Assembly (NCBI RefSeq): GCF_945862485.1
Contig: NZ_CAMAYF010000013.1
Span: 1-52,577 of the forward strand
Length of the DNA: 52,577 nucleotides
Direction: 5' to 3'
From: Sphingorhabdus sp. EL138
GTDB lineage: Bacteria; Pseudomonadota; Alphaproteobacteria; Sphingomonadales; Sphingomonadaceae
In this document: in pieces, positions 1 to 8,199 of the stretch
How the letters are laid out: each line of letters begins with the position of its first letter
How positions within the stretch are numbered: position 1 is the first letter of the stretch
The notes under the pieces: generated by a model
The model's input: the letters and a program-made list of their open reading frames with translations, nothing else
Databases searched by the model: none
What the model was told of the DNA's origin: nothing
Made by a program: the position numbers and the translations under genes

Positions 1-66
1 ATACAACAAAAACGGTGCTGAGTTTCGCTTATTTTTCCAAAACCATATTGATTTATTGAGAAAAAA

Positions 67-142
67 TGGTGCCGCTTATAGGATTCGAACCTACGACCCC
101 TTCATTACGAATGAAGTGCTCTACCAACTGAGCTAAAGCGGC
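67..142 (-). tRNA. tRNA-Thr (anticodon CGT)
   Basis: Read on the minus strand this is a complete 76-nt cloverleaf with an encoded CCA. The acceptor arms GCCGCTT and AAGCGGC pair fully, the anticodon stem CTTCA/TGAAG pairs fully, the loop is TTCGTAA (anticodon CGT, reading ACG threonine codons), and the T arm GTAGG-TTCGAAT-CCTAT is intact. A run of T follows the CCA, as in a simple terminator. All stems are self-consistent, so both halves evolved together; this matters because a broken tRNA-Thr(CGT) of different sequence lies 1.4 kb away at 1572-1611, beyond the integrase gene. Confidence 0.96.
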
Positions 143-206
143 AATGGCGCTTCCATTAGCGGGAATGCGCCCGATTTCCCAGCCTTTTTTTGACCCACCT
201 ACATCT

Positions 207-1478
207 TCAATCGTCGATGGCGCCGCTCTGTAATTGAGCAATATTCATCTCGGCAGTGAGATGCTTGGCATAGAACCGATCTATCATCTCGACAGAGGTT
301 CGTGCGCTGCGGGCAATTGTAAGCAGATCAATGCCTTCTCCATGTATCATGCGGAACATGATACATGTATGCCTCAAGCTATAGAGCGTCCTTGCATCAC
401 CGTTTGGACCTGTTTTTAACCCAGCGACCTTAAGCACTTGATCAAACTGCCGTGTGATATCCCGCAATGCATAATCACGGTTCAACTGCTGTGGACAAAA
501 CAGATAGTCATCTGGCTTCCCAAAGCCTTCTGCCTTTTGACGCTCCAATAACTTATCATACACCTCAACCGCTCGTTTGAGCGTCACTACTGGGCTTCCA
601 TGACCCTTTGTCGGTGGATGAGTCAGACGCAGATAAGTGTCCTTGCCGCGAATAATCGCAACATGCTTATGCTGAAGTACCTTAATGTCAGTTGGACGAA
701 TGAACGCGTTCGTCATGAAGATGATGAGATCATACACATCTTGTGTAATCTCGACATTGCGCAGGAACTTTCCAGCCTTTGTATCTACCCGTATTTTCGT
801 GCCAATGCGTGACCTACAGACGGAATGAAGCGTACTATACTCTTTGCTGTTGAACCAAGGACGGGCTGTGTCAGTCGTTTTGAGACGCGGGAACGCTGGA
901 AGCCCAGTTATCACTCCAACTCGCTGAGCGTACTTTAATATCGTCTTGATATGCGACAGATGTATCTTGAGGGTGTTGATCGTAAGCGGACGATCTGGAG
1001 TACTGAGCTTGTTGATGTAATCGCTGATGACGCTGTAATCTATGTCCGCAATCTCATACTTTCCAAAGTGCGGTAGCAAGTCAGCTTCCAGTCGCCCTGC
1101 GTCATAACTAATCTTCTGCTTTGATAATTCACCACGCTTGAACCGTGCATCATTCTCTTTGGCAAGACCACGAGCGCAAACTTCAAAGCCACTCGTTTTT
1201 GTGAACGGCAGATTGTTCATCTTGCGATGCTTGAGATCCACAAAGACCTTCTTGGCAGCTTTGATCGCTTCCTTTTTGTCAGCAACCTTCAAACTACGAC
1301 GAACGATTTTTCCGTCCTCATAATAGCGCGCATACCAGAATGGAGACGCTGCCATTCTGTAAATCGTGAGCGTACCGAACCCCGTCACCTTCTGTAGCGA
1401 ACTTGGGATTGGCTGCGTGCGGTCACGCATTGTCGGGTCAACACGACTTTGGCTAGCGTTTACAATGCCTTTGCTCAT
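207..1478 (-). CDS. Tyrosine recombinase (phage-type integrase)
   Basis: A 423-residue site-specific recombinase that would catalyse integration or excision of a mobile element. The N-terminal part (about 30-130) looks like an arm-binding and core-binding region; the catalytic domain is in the last ~200 residues. Visible catalytic landmarks are an Arg in NAFIRPTD, the box-II segment TLYSLRHT (Tyr in place of the first His, as in a common integrase subclass) and the nucleophile Tyr in MIDRFYAKH near the C-terminus. Base composition is clearly more AT-rich than the rest of the window, which fits recent transfer. The gene lies between an intact and a truncated tRNA-Thr(CGT). No Shine-Dalgarno is obvious; an 11-bp dyad sits only 5 nt before the ATG. 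No other element genes are visible, so the cargo is either left of the window or lost. Confidence 0.9.
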   Translation of the reverse strand: MSKGIVNASQSRVDPTMRDRTQPIPSSLQKVTGFGTLTIYRMAASPFWYARYYEDGKIVRRSLKVADKKEAIKAAKKVFVDLKHRKMNNLPFTKTSGFEVCARGLAKENDARFKRGELSKQKISYDAGRLEADLLPHFGKYEIADIDYSVISDYINKLSTPDRPLTINTLKIHLSHIKTILKYAQRVGVITGLPAFPRLKTTDTARPWFNSKEYSTLHSVCRSRIGTKIRVDTKAGKFLRNVEITQDVYDLIIFMTNAFIRPTDIKVLQHKHVAIIRGKDTYLRLTHPPTKGHGSPVVTLKRAVEVYDKLLERQKAEGFGKPDDYLFCPQQLNRDYALRDITRQFDQVLKVAGLKTGPNGDARTLYSLRHTCIMFRMIHGEGIDLLTIARSARTSVEMIDRFYAKHLTAEMNIAQLQSGAIDD

Positions 1479-1483
1479 GAAAT

Positions 1484-1509
1484 TGTTGTATAGTAAAAAC
1501 TATACAACA
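1484..1509. promoter_or_regulatory. Perfect dyad before the integrase start
   Basis: An 11-bp perfect inverted repeat (arms TGTTGTATAGT and ACTATACAACA, spacer AAAA) lies immediately upstream of the integrase start codon. Its position over the expected ribosome-binding region and promoter suggests an operator or a recombinase arm/core site; which one is inference. The first 8 bases of the window (ATACAACA) repeat the end of the right arm, so a second copy may lie just outside. Confidence 0.55.
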
Positions 1510-1571
1510 GCAAGCGTGTCTAAATCACTGTAAGTACTGCATTTCTGGGAAAAATAGGGTGTTCGCCAACA

Positions 1572-1611
1572 CATTACGAATGCGATGCTCTACCAACTGA
1601 GCTAAGGCGGC
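1572..1611 (-). pseudogene. Truncated tRNA-Thr (CGT), 5' half only
   Basis: On the minus strand the sequence starts GCCGCCTTAGCTCAGTTGG and runs through the D arm into the anticodon loop TTCGTAA, then stops resembling a tRNA: the following TGTGT does not restore the anticodon stem and no T arm or 3' acceptor strand follows. It would need a 3' strand AGGCGGC, which the nearby intact tRNA-Thr does not have (AAGCGGC). This is the remnant of a resident tRNA gene cut at the anticodon loop, as expected at a tyrosine-recombinase attachment site. Confidence 0.75.
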
Positions 1612-1684
1612 ATATGGCGCTTCGGCCGAGGCTCGCATAGCCAACAGCGCCGGTGAGTTCAAGTGGCCTTTGTGCGGGGCGGGG

Positions 1685-2557
1685 TTAATCGCCCGAAAGC
1701 ACCCAGCCGACGCTGATCTGCTTGGCGGCCAATGGAACGTCAAGCCGCGCCTCGCTAAAATCGACCTTTGCGCCGGGCGCAAGCGTGCTTGCCTTTGCTT
1801 TCATTTTCCAACTGTAAACCGGTCTGCCACTGGCATCCTTTAGCGTTACCAACATGTCGGGCACATTTTGCTGCACCCCGGTCGGGTTCACTATGCTGCC
1901 GCTGGCGATAAAATAAGGTGTGCCGTCTTCACGCTGGTTCAGTTCCAGATTTTCGTTAAGTACGATTGTCAGGTCGGGTTCGTCTGTTGTGCTGGAAAAA
2001 CCGATATTTGGCATACCAAAATAGGAAATAGCCGTGCCAGTGAAGGTGACCGTCAGCGCGAAGATGATAGCAACCAAAGTCCATATTTTCGCAGGGCTGC
2101 GGCGTTGATTGAACGGTGGTTCATGCGCAAAACGGCTTTGCTTTGGTTCTGTTTCGGCCCATTTACCTGCACTTAACGACGGGTCGACATATACAGGGGC
2201 CGGATCAGGCGTGGCCGCACGCTCGGGCGCAAATCGAGGGAAATCGGGCTGCGCGTCATCCGTATCCGTGTCTGCAACCCTGAATCGTGGAGCGGGGGCT
2301 GGGGCGCTTTCTGCCGGCTCTGCACCTGCTGGTGGCATTTGTGCGGGAGCAGCAGCCTCTGGCAGGGCGACAGTGGGCGCCGGATCGCTCGGTTCGGCGG
2401 GGGCGGGGATGGAGGGTGTTGGCGCCGTCGGGGGAGCCGCCGCTTCTTGAAACCATGCATGCTTGCAATTGGCGCAGCGTACTTGGCGGCCATCAACACC
2501 AACGGCATTGTCAGGAACATTGTAACGTGTGCGGCAGGAAGGGCAAACAAGCAGCAT
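1685..2557 (-). CDS. MJ0042-type zinc-ribbon, DUF3426 membrane protein
   Basis: The protein is 290 residues from the ATG at 2557, chosen because the family begins directly with the zinc ribbon (MLLVCPSC, then CANC near residue 30); an upstream in-frame extension to 2704 has no family features. After the two CxxC pairs comes a long Pro/Ala/Glu-rich linker (about 40-160), one membrane-spanning segment ([14 protein letters not shown] region, about 160-185) and a C-terminal DUF3426-like beta domain (about 190-290, with the typical NPTG and SVGW segments). The family is widespread in proteobacteria; its precise function is unknown. The topology implies a cytoplasmic zinc ribbon and a periplasmic C-terminal domain. 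It stands alone on the minus strand, divergent from the YdcF-like gene. Confidence 0.85.
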   Translation of the reverse strand: MLLVCPSCRTRYNVPDNAVGVDGRQVRCANCKHAWFQEAAAPPTAPTPSIPAPAEPSDPAPTVALPEAAAPAQMPPAGAEPAESAPAPAPRFRVADTDTDDAQPDFPRFAPERAATPDPAPVYVDPSLSAGKWAETEPKQSRFAHEPPFNQRRSPAKIWTLVAIIFALTVTFTGTAISYFGMPNIGFSSTTDEPDLTIVLNENLELNQREDGTPYFIASGSIVNPTGVQQNVPDMLVTLKDASGRPVYSWKMKAKASTLAPGAKVDFSEARLDVPLAAKQISVGWVLSGD

Positions 2558-2857
2558 GGAAAAGACTAAACAGCAGCATCTTGTGACTTGCAACCCTGCT
2601 GGTGAAAAATGCTGTGGACGACGCGTTTTCGGTTGATGACTCGACCAGGAATAGCCCTTAACCCGTCCTGCCTTTATGCCATTTATCGCTGCGATGTTGC
2701 ACATATAGGCGTTTGACAGGCTGGGACTTCAACCAAATCGCAGCCTTGCAATATCGGTATCGGGCTGGGTCACCCGTGCGCGCATTCCGCTTGCTGTGAA
2801 GACGCTTGCTATGCTTAAATCGTGCTTCACGGTGGTTACTGTGTTAAAGAAGAATTT
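2558..2857. other. Intergenic region between divergent zinc-ribbon and ydcF-like genes
   Basis: About 300 bp without a supportable gene. It should hold the two divergent promoters, but I could not pick convincing -35/-10 pairs. In sphingomonads known to me, ftsE and ftsX lie between a zinc-ribbon gene and the YdcF/PlsC pair; no trace of either coding sequence is readable here. Confidence 0.4.
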
Positions 2858-3388
2858 ATGATCAGTCGCTCTATCGCTTTCCTATTGTTAATTTGGATGC
2901 TGGGTTTTGCCTGGTTTGCATTGCTGTTGCCGCAGCCAGCGTCCATCACGCCAACCGATTGCGTTGTCGTGCTGACAGGTGGCGCCGACAGAATTGATCG
3001 CGGCCTTGAAATATTGGAATCGGGCAAGTCCAAAAAATTGCTGATTTCGGGTGTAGACCGCGATGTGAAGCCGCCTGAGCTTGAGGCACAATACCCAAAA
3101 TCTGCCAAATATTTCGAATGCTGCATTGCGCTGGGTTTCCAATCGGTAGACACGCGCTCCAATGCGTTAGAAACGGCGGCATGGGCAAAGCGGAACAATA
3201 TGCGCAGCATTCGACTTGTTACGCATGATTGGCACATGCGCCGCGCACGCTTTGAATTGGACCGGGCCTTGCCCAATGGTATCACCGTCACCAATGACGC
3301 AGTGTCGACACAACCGTCGCTTGGCGGCTTGTTCAAAGAATATAATAAATATTGGTTGCGCGCTGTCGCGTCGCTTCTTGGGCTTTAA
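2858..3388 (+). CDS. YdcF-like DUF218 membrane protein
   Basis: A 176-residue protein from the ATG at 2858, which follows a purine-rich AAGAAG and opens with a hydrophobic anchor (about 4-23, ISRSIAFLLLIWMLGFAWFA region); an upstream GTG at 2822 would add only non-conserved residues. The DUF218 fold is recognisable in CVVVLTGGADRI, KLLISGV, SNALETAAWAKR and VTHDWHMRRA, the last with the conserved His and Arg of the family. Members such as E. coli YdcF, SanA and ElyC act at or near the cell envelope; ElyC affects peptidoglycan precursor and lipid-carrier use, but no activity can be assigned here. The stop codon is 3 nt before the acyltransferase start, so the two are probably co-transcribed. 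Confidence 0.85.
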   Translation: MISRSIAFLLLIWMLGFAWFALLLPQPASITPTDCVVVLTGGADRIDRGLEILESGKSKKLLISGVDRDVKPPELEAQYPKSAKYFECCIALGFQSVDTRSNALETAAWAKRNNMRSIRLVTHDWHMRRARFELDRALPNGITVTNDAVSTQPSLGGLFKEYNKYWLRAVASLLGL

Positions 3389-3391
3389 GCC

Positions 3392-4081
3392 ATGATGGCA
3401 GTCATCCGGTCTGCTGTGTACATCGTGATATTTTACACCATATCGGTGTTTTTTGTCGTGACCGCATTCTTGGCACAATGGTTCTCCATCCCGCTGATGC
3501 AGTGGGCCGTGCGTGGCTGGTCGCGCTGGCAATATACCTGCTACCGCCGGATATTGGGCATCAACATCAAGATTGAGGGCGCATTGCCGCAAAAGCCCGT
3601 TCTCTATGCTATCAAGCATGAAAGCATGTTTGAAACCATCGACATGCCTCGCATGTTTCGCAAACCCGCGGTGGTGACGAAAAAAGAGCTATTCGACATT
3701 CCCTTTTGGGGCCCAGCCGCACGGGCCTATGGCATGATCCCTGTTGACCGCAATGGTGGCGCGGCGGCGCTGCGGGCCATGCTGGTTCTCGCCAAAAAAA
3801 TGATCGCCGACGGACGACCAATTGTGATCTTCCCCGAAGGTACCCGCGTTGCCCCCGGCCACCGGCCGCCATTGCAGTCGGGCTTTGCGGGACTGTATAA
3901 GCTTATCAACCTACCCGTTGTGCCCATTGCGGTGGACAGCGGCACGTTAAGCCCGCGCAAAGCGGGTATCTGGAAATCAGGGACGATTACCTACAAGGTG
4001 GGGGAAGAACTTCCCACGGGCCTACCGCGCGCGGAAATTGAGGCGCGCGTGCATGCGGCCATTAACGCGTTGAACGTGTGA
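3392..4081 (+). CDS. plsC: 1-acyl-sn-glycerol-3-phosphate acyltransferase (PlsC family)
   Basis: A 229-residue lysophospholipid acyltransferase expected to transfer a fatty acyl group to lysophosphatidic acid in membrane phospholipid synthesis. It has an N-terminal hydrophobic segment (about 5-28), acyltransferase block I as KHESMFETID (His followed by Glu rather than the usual Asp, a variant I know from alphaproteobacterial PlsC proteins), block II around GMIPVDRNGG and block III IFPEGTR. Length is normal. It follows the YdcF-like gene with a 3-nt gap and is convergent with tyrA, whose stop is 4 nt beyond its own. The exact acyl acceptor is inferred from family only. Confidence 0.88.
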   Translation: MMAVIRSAVYIVIFYTISVFFVVTAFLAQWFSIPLMQWAVRGWSRWQYTCYRRILGINIKIEGALPQKPVLYAIKHESMFETIDMPRMFRKPAVVTKKELFDIPFWGPAARAYGMIPVDRNGGAAALRAMLVLAKKMIADGRPIVIFPEGTRVAPGHRPPLQSGFAGLYKLINLPVVPIAVDSGTLSPRKAGIWKSGTITYKVGEELPTGLPRAEIEARVHAAINALNV

Positions 4082-4085
4082 CGGC

Positions 4086-4991
4086 TTAATGCTTGCGTCC
4101 GAAATCGGGCGCGTCATCATCCTGGCCCTGTTCAACAATCGACCGCCGGATATTGCGGGTGCGGGCAAATAACGCCTCAAGCTCATCGCCTTTATCGTAC
4201 CGGATCGCGCGTTGCAGGGCGCTTAAATCTTCCGAAAAACGCTGAAGCATTTCAAGGACAGCGTCCTTGTTGGACAAAAACACATCGCGCCACATCACGG
4301 GGTCGGACGCGGCGATACGCGTAAAATCCCGGAAACCACCGGCGGAATATTTGATGACCTCGCTTTGTGTCACGCCTTCCAAATCATCAGCTGTGCCAAC
4401 GATGGTGTAGGCGATCAAATGCGGCAAATGGCTAGTGACGGCAAGGACCATGTCATGATGGCGGGCATCCATAATCTCAACATCGGCGCCAAGCTGCTGC
4501 CAAAAAATGCGCAGCCGCTCAATAGCGGCCTCGGGCGCATTTTCGGGCGGCGTTAATATGCACCAGCGGCCCTTGAACAAGGTCGAGAAACCCGCATCGG
4601 GACCGCTTTTTTCGGTGCCCGCTACCGGATGGGCGGGAATGATGATTGCGTTCGGCAGCACCGCGCCGAGCGCCTCTGCCACGCTTTGCTTGCAGGAACC
4701 GACATCGCTGACAATCACATCGGCAGGCAGGTCGGCGGCAAATTCCGCAGCCACCGCGCCCATCGCGCCAACGGGCACGCACAATATGACAAGGTCAGCG
4801 TCCAGCACCGCCGCGCCCGAGGTGTCCGTCACATCGTCGCAGATACCCAGCGCAACCGCGCGTTCACGCACAGCCGGGTCCGCGTCATGCCCGGTGATCC
4901 GCACCGCGGGCATCTGCGCCCGGACCGCGCGCGCGACCGATGAGCCAATGAGACCCAGGCCAATGATTGTCAGGCGCGCAAAGGGTAACAT
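4086..4991 (-). CDS. tyrA: Prephenate/arogenate dehydrogenase
   Basis: A 301-residue NAD(P)-dependent cyclohexadienyl dehydrogenase for tyrosine synthesis, oxidatively decarboxylating prephenate (or arogenate). The N-terminal Rossmann fold shows LTIIGLGLIGSSVARA (7-22) and an acidic GHDAD after the second strand; the family motif HPVAGTEKSGPDAG is near residue 120 and the all-alpha dimerisation domain follows (SHLPHLIAY, GGFRDFTRIA). There is no fused chorismate mutase or ACT domain, so feedback control through such a domain is not expected. The start codon overlaps the hisC stop codon by one base (TAATG), implying translational coupling in a hisC-tyrA operon. Substrate preference cannot be read from the sequence. 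Confidence 0.92.
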   Translation of the reverse strand: MLPFARLTIIGLGLIGSSVARAVRAQMPAVRITGHDADPAVRERAVALGICDDVTDTSGAAVLDADLVILCVPVGAMGAVAAEFAADLPADVIVSDVGSCKQSVAEALGAVLPNAIIIPAHPVAGTEKSGPDAGFSTLFKGRWCILTPPENAPEAAIERLRIFWQQLGADVEIMDARHHDMVLAVTSHLPHLIAYTIVGTADDLEGVTQSEVIKYSAGGFRDFTRIAASDPVMWRDVFLSNKDAVLEMLQRFSEDLSALQRAIRYDKGDELEALFARTRNIRRSIVEQGQDDDAPDFGRKH

Positions 4992-6088
4992 TACGCGTTC
5001 GCGTCCAGGATATGGCGCAAGGCCGACATAATGCCGCGATTTTCCTCTTCGGTACCGATGGTGACGCGCAGGCCGTTGCCAAGCCCCTGCCCCGGCAACC
5101 AGCGCACGATATAGCCTTCGGCCATGAGTGCGTTAAACGCTGTCTCTGCGCTGCATGCACCTTCAAACAAGACCATCAAAAAGTTGGCCCAGGAGGGAAT
5201 GACCTGCAATCCATGGTTGGATAACGCAGCAAATTCTGCGGCCATCCAGTCGCGCCATTCGGCATTATGCTGACGGCTACGCATCACGAAATCTGTGTCC
5301 GCAAGCGCAGCGATAGCCGCTGCCTGTCCCGCGGCTGTCACATTGAACGGCGCACGCACGCGGTTGAGCGTCGCGATAAGGCCAGCATGGCCATAGCACC
5401 AACCAATGCGTTCTGCCGCGAGGCCGTAAATTTTAGAGAAAGTCCGGGTGATCAGGACATTGTCGTGGCGGCGCGCCAGTTCCATTGCGGCGGGACCGTC
5501 ATCTTCAAGATATTCGCCATACGCTTGGTCCAGCACGAGCACACAATTGCTCGGCAAGCCCGCATGCAGCCGCACAATTTCGCTGTCGTCGGTATATGTG
5601 CCCGTCGGATTATTGGGGTTCGCCACAAAGACCACGCGCGTTTTGTCGGTCACCAGCGCCAGCAGGGCATCGACATCGGTGCCATAATCCTTGTCCGGCG
5701 CGACAATCACATTGGCCGCCGCTTTGCGGGCCGCAATGTCATAGACCGAGAAACCATAGCGGACATAAATGATATCATCGCCTGCGCCTGCATAGCCCAT
5801 GGCAATGAGGTTCAGCAGTTCATCCGAACCCGTGCCGCAGACGATTTGGTCGCTATCAATCTCATAGGCCGCGCCCAATGCTTCGCGCAAAGCACTGCAG
5901 CCCGGGTCAGGATAGCGGGCCAAAGAAGCGCTTTTGTTCACCAGTGCCGCCGACGCGTCAGCACTGCACCCCAAAGGGTTTTCATTCGCTGATAATTTAA
6001 TCAGCACGCGGCCATCGTCCGACTTTGCTTTGCCGGGGGTGTAGGCGCTGATCGCTTCAATCCATGGTTTGGCTATGGGTGTGTTCAT
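4991..6088 (-). CDS. hisC: Histidinol-phosphate / aromatic aminotransferase
   Basis: A 365-residue class I/II PLP aminotransferase of the HisC family. Starting at the ATG at 6088 gives the usual N-terminus (MNTPIAKPWI); two earlier in-frame starts add a low-complexity Ala/Gly tail and are less likely. Key residues are visible: ANPNNPTG (about 157-164), Asp187 in VLDQAY, the PLP lysine 219 in RTFSKIYGLA, and a C-terminal Arg in GLRVTIG. HisC enzymes convert imidazole-acetol phosphate to histidinol phosphate. Because it is coupled to tyrA rather than to other his genes, a role in transaminating prephenate or 4-hydroxyphenylpyruvate in tyrosine and phenylalanine synthesis is equally plausible. 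Confidence 0.92.
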   Translation of the reverse strand: MNTPIAKPWIEAISAYTPGKAKSDDGRVLIKLSANENPLGCSADASAALVNKSASLARYPDPGCSALREALGAAYEIDSDQIVCGTGSDELLNLIAMGYAGAGDDIIYVRYGFSVYDIAARKAAANVIVAPDKDYGTDVDALLALVTDKTRVVFVANPNNPTGTYTDDSEIVRLHAGLPSNCVLVLDQAYGEYLEDDGPAAMELARRHDNVLITRTFSKIYGLAAERIGWCYGHAGLIATLNRVRAPFNVTAAGQAAAIAALADTDFVMRSRQHNAEWRDWMAAEFAALSNHGLQVIPSWANFLMVLFEGACSAETAFNALMAEGYIVRWLPGQGLGNGLRVTIGTEEENRGIMSALRHILDANA

Positions 6089-6140
6089 GCCCGCGGCCAT
6101 AGCGGCGGCAGCGCCGAAGCGCAACGTGTCGCCAACGCAC

Positions 6141-6182
6141 TAGGGTCAGGACCACTTAAATATTTAAGTGGTCCTGACCCTA
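6141..6182. repeat. Perfect 42-bp palindrome between hisC and metX
   Basis: Two 21-base arms, beginning TAGGGTCAGGACCACTT, are exact reverse complements meeting at TTAAATATTTAA with no spacer. The palindrome lies 53 bp before hisC and 46 bp before metX, in the middle of their divergent promoter region. It has no T-run on either side, so it is not a standard terminator. GTCAGGACC-type palindromes are, to my recollection, seen near Y1/RAYT-type transposase elements; that link is inference. An oversized operator is the other reading. Confidence 0.85.
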
Positions 6183-6227
6183 ACACTTCTTTTGCGAGTT
6201 TCTGTTGTTTCGCACGAAACCGCTGAT

Positions 6228-7361
6228 ATGGCGGTCAGCATGCAGAATGATACGCGTTTCGGTCTGGATAGAAAGACACAGTTGCTTGGGCCAGTTCAGC
6301 TCGACAGCGGTGTAGAGTTTGCGCCTGTCGACTTTGCCTATGAAACTTATGGTACATTGAACGCCGACAAATCCAACGCCATCCTGATTTGCCACGCGCT
6401 GACCGGTGACCAATATGTGGCATCAAACCATCCCGTTACGGGCAAAGCAGGCTGGTGGACGCGGATGGTTGGTCCCGGCAAGCCCATCGACCCCGCGCGC
6501 CATTGCATCATCAGCATAAATGTTTTGGGCAGCTGCATGGGGTCATCTGGCCCTGCCAGCATCGATCCGGCAACGGCCGCGCCTTATGCGATGGGTTTTC
6601 CCGTTATCACTATCGCCGACATGGTCCGTGCGCAGGCGCTTTTGCTGAACCATCTGGGCATCGAAACATTGGAGGCCGTGGTCGGCGGGTCGATGGGCGG
6701 GATGCAGGCATTAAGCTGGGCGGCCTTATATCAAGAACGCGTCCGTTCGGCGGTCATCATTGCATCGACGGCGCGGCATTCGGCACAGAACATCGCCTTT
6801 CACGAGGTTGGGCGTCAGGCAATTATGGCGGACCCGCGCTGGAACAATGGCGCTTATTATGGGCATGAAGCGCCCGCTGCTGGGCTTGCCGTGGCCCGCA
6901 TGGCGGCGCACATCACCTATTTGTCGGAAGCCGGCCTGACCGAGAAATTCGGTCGTCGTTTGCAAAATCGCGATGCCAAAAGCTTTGGCTTTGATGCTGA
7001 TTTTCAGGTCGAAAGCTATTTGCGCCATCAGGGCCTTAGCTTCGTCGATCGCTTTGATGCCAACAGCTATCTCTACATTACCCGCGCGATGGATTATTTC
7101 GATCTGGCCGAGCCGCATGACGGCGTGCTTGCCAAGGCCTTTGCCGGCACTAAAACGCGTTTCTGCCTCATCAGTTTTGACAGCGACTGGTTATATCCAA
7201 CAGCGGAATCGCGGCGTATTGTGCATGCCCTGAACGCCGCTGGCGCGGCGGCGAGTTTTGTTGAACTATCGAGTCCCTTTGGCCATGACGCATTTTTGTT
7301 GGAAGCGCCCGAAATGAACCGCATCGTCGACGGCTTTTTGCGTGCAGGTGAAAGCCGGTGA
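6228..7361 (+). CDS. metX: Homoserine O-acyltransferase
   Basis: An alpha/beta-hydrolase-fold enzyme of about 377 residues that acylates homoserine in the first committed step of methionine synthesis. The catalytic triad is clear: Ser155 in VGGSMGGMQ, Asp320 in SFDSDWLYP and His353 in FGHDAFLLE (numbered from 6228). The ATG at 6240 is an alternative start; the longer open frame to 6168 runs into the palindrome and is unlikely. Whether the acyl donor is acetyl-CoA or succinyl-CoA cannot be settled by eye. Its stop codon overlaps the metW start, the usual metX-metW pairing. No SAM-II riboswitch is recognisable in the short leader. Confidence 0.93.
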   Translation: MAVSMQNDTRFGLDRKTQLLGPVQLDSGVEFAPVDFAYETYGTLNADKSNAILICHALTGDQYVASNHPVTGKAGWWTRMVGPGKPIDPARHCIISINVLGSCMGSSGPASIDPATAAPYAMGFPVITIADMVRAQALLLNHLGIETLEAVVGGSMGGMQALSWAALYQERVRSAVIIASTARHSAQNIAFHEVGRQAIMADPRWNNGAYYGHEAPAAGLAVARMAAHITYLSEAGLTEKFGRRLQNRDAKSFGFDADFQVESYLRHQGLSFVDRFDANSYLYITRAMDYFDLAEPHDGVLAKAFAGTKTRFCLISFDSDWLYPTAESRRIVHALNAAGAAASFVELSSPFGHDAFLLEAPEMNRIVDGFLRAGESR

Positions 7362-7951
7362 CAGCGCTGCGCTCCGACCTTGCGATTATCGCCCGCGAAG
7401 TGCGCGCAAACGCACGTATCTTGGATGTCGGCTGCGGCGATGGCCTGTTGATGGCGGCCTTGCGCGACAGCAAAGATGCCGATGCGCGCGGGTTGGAGCT
7501 GGATGCCCGCGACGTTGCGACTGCGGTCGCGCGCGGCCTATCGGTGGTTCAGGGCGATGCGGATACCGACTTGGCCGATTATCCCGATGGTAGCTTTGAC
7601 TATGCGATTTTAAGCCAGACGCTGCAGACCACCAAAAGGCCCGATCTGGTCTTGGACCATCTTGTGCGGATCGGGCGGCAAGCCTTTGTCTCCTTCCCCA
7701 ATTTTGCGCAATGGCGCATGCGTTTGGCCCATATGTTTGGCGGACGCATGCCCGTGACGGAGCAGCTTCCCCACCGTTGGTATGACACGCCCAACATCCA
7801 CCATGTGACCATTGACGATTTTCGCAGTTTTCTGGCCGAGCGCGATATTCGCATAGAAGGCCAATGGTTTTTGTCGGGTGATAAGCCGCGCAATGAACGC
7901 CTCGCTAATCTGTTGGCGGAACATGCTGTGTTCCTGCTGCGGCGCGATTAG
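7358..7951 (+). CDS. metW: MetW, methionine biosynthesis protein
   Basis: A 197-residue methyltransferase-fold protein with motif [16 protein letters not shown] (about 21-35), an acidic residue after the second strand (GLELD), and the MetW signatures [23 protein letters not shown] and [13 protein letters not shown]. MetW forms a complex with MetX in other proteobacteria and is needed for full homoserine acyltransferase activity; no methyl acceptor is established. The GTG start sits in GTGA, sharing four bases with the metX stop, so the two are translationally coupled. Confidence 0.93.
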   Translation: MTALRSDLAIIAREVRANARILDVGCGDGLLMAALRDSKDADARGLELDARDVATAVARGLSVVQGDADTDLADYPDGSFDYAILSQTLQTTKRPDLVLDHLVRIGRQAFVSFPNFAQWRMRLAHMFGGRMPVTEQLPHRWYDTPNIHHVTIDDFRSFLAERDIRIEGQWFLSGDKPRNERLANLLAEHAVFLLRRD

Positions 7952-8029
7952 GCCGCGGCGAAACCATAATGCCTGTTGCGCCTGCCTACACGCTTTGCTA
8001 GGGGCCGCCTCCTACCTGTCTAGGCGCGT

Positions 8030-8116
8030 GCGGCCATGGCGGAATTGGTAGACGCGCAACGTTGAGGTCGTTGTGGGCGAAAGCCCGTGGAAGTTCGAGT
8101 CTTCTTGGCCGCACCA
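8030..8116 (+). tRNA. tRNA-Leu (anticodon GAG)
   Basis: An 87-nt class II tRNA. Acceptor arms GCGGCCA and TGGCCGC pair; the D region has GGAATTGGTAGACGC; the anticodon stem CAACG/CGTTG encloses TTGAGGT (anticodon GAG, reading CUC and CUU); a variable arm GTGGGCGAAAGCCCGT and T arm with TTCGAGT follow; CCA is encoded. A short T-run comes right after it. Confidence 0.96.
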
Positions 8117-8199
8117 TTTTTCAATCTGTCGATCGTAGGCAAAGATATTGCCTCAAGGCGTTGATCGCCAAATGTTACCTTCGGCTTATCCTAAATGGA

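Noticed and set aside
53-241. Short open frames over the tRNA genes at both ends (also 1525-1782 and 52294-52575)
   Set aside because: These are translations of tRNA sequence (for example ALAQLVEH and GFEPTTFRL), a well-known annotation artefact.
207-1478. Integrase inactivated by the His-to-Tyr change in box II
   Set aside because: Many integrases of this subclass have YSLRHT at this place; the nucleophile Tyr and the Arg residues are present and the frame is intact.
5267-5992. 241-residue open frame antisense to hisC
   Set aside because: It lies wholly inside the well-conserved hisC gene, has no recognisable domain, and shows the odd His/Arg/Ala composition of an antisense shadow in GC-rich DNA.
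6141-6182. Palindrome as rho-independent terminator
   Set aside because: No T-run follows in either direction and both flanking genes start, not end, here.
6089-6227. SAM riboswitch upstream of metX
   Set aside because: This is a common place for SAM-II in alphaproteobacteria, but the short gap is filled by the 42-bp palindrome and no pseudoknot-type conserved segment is readable.
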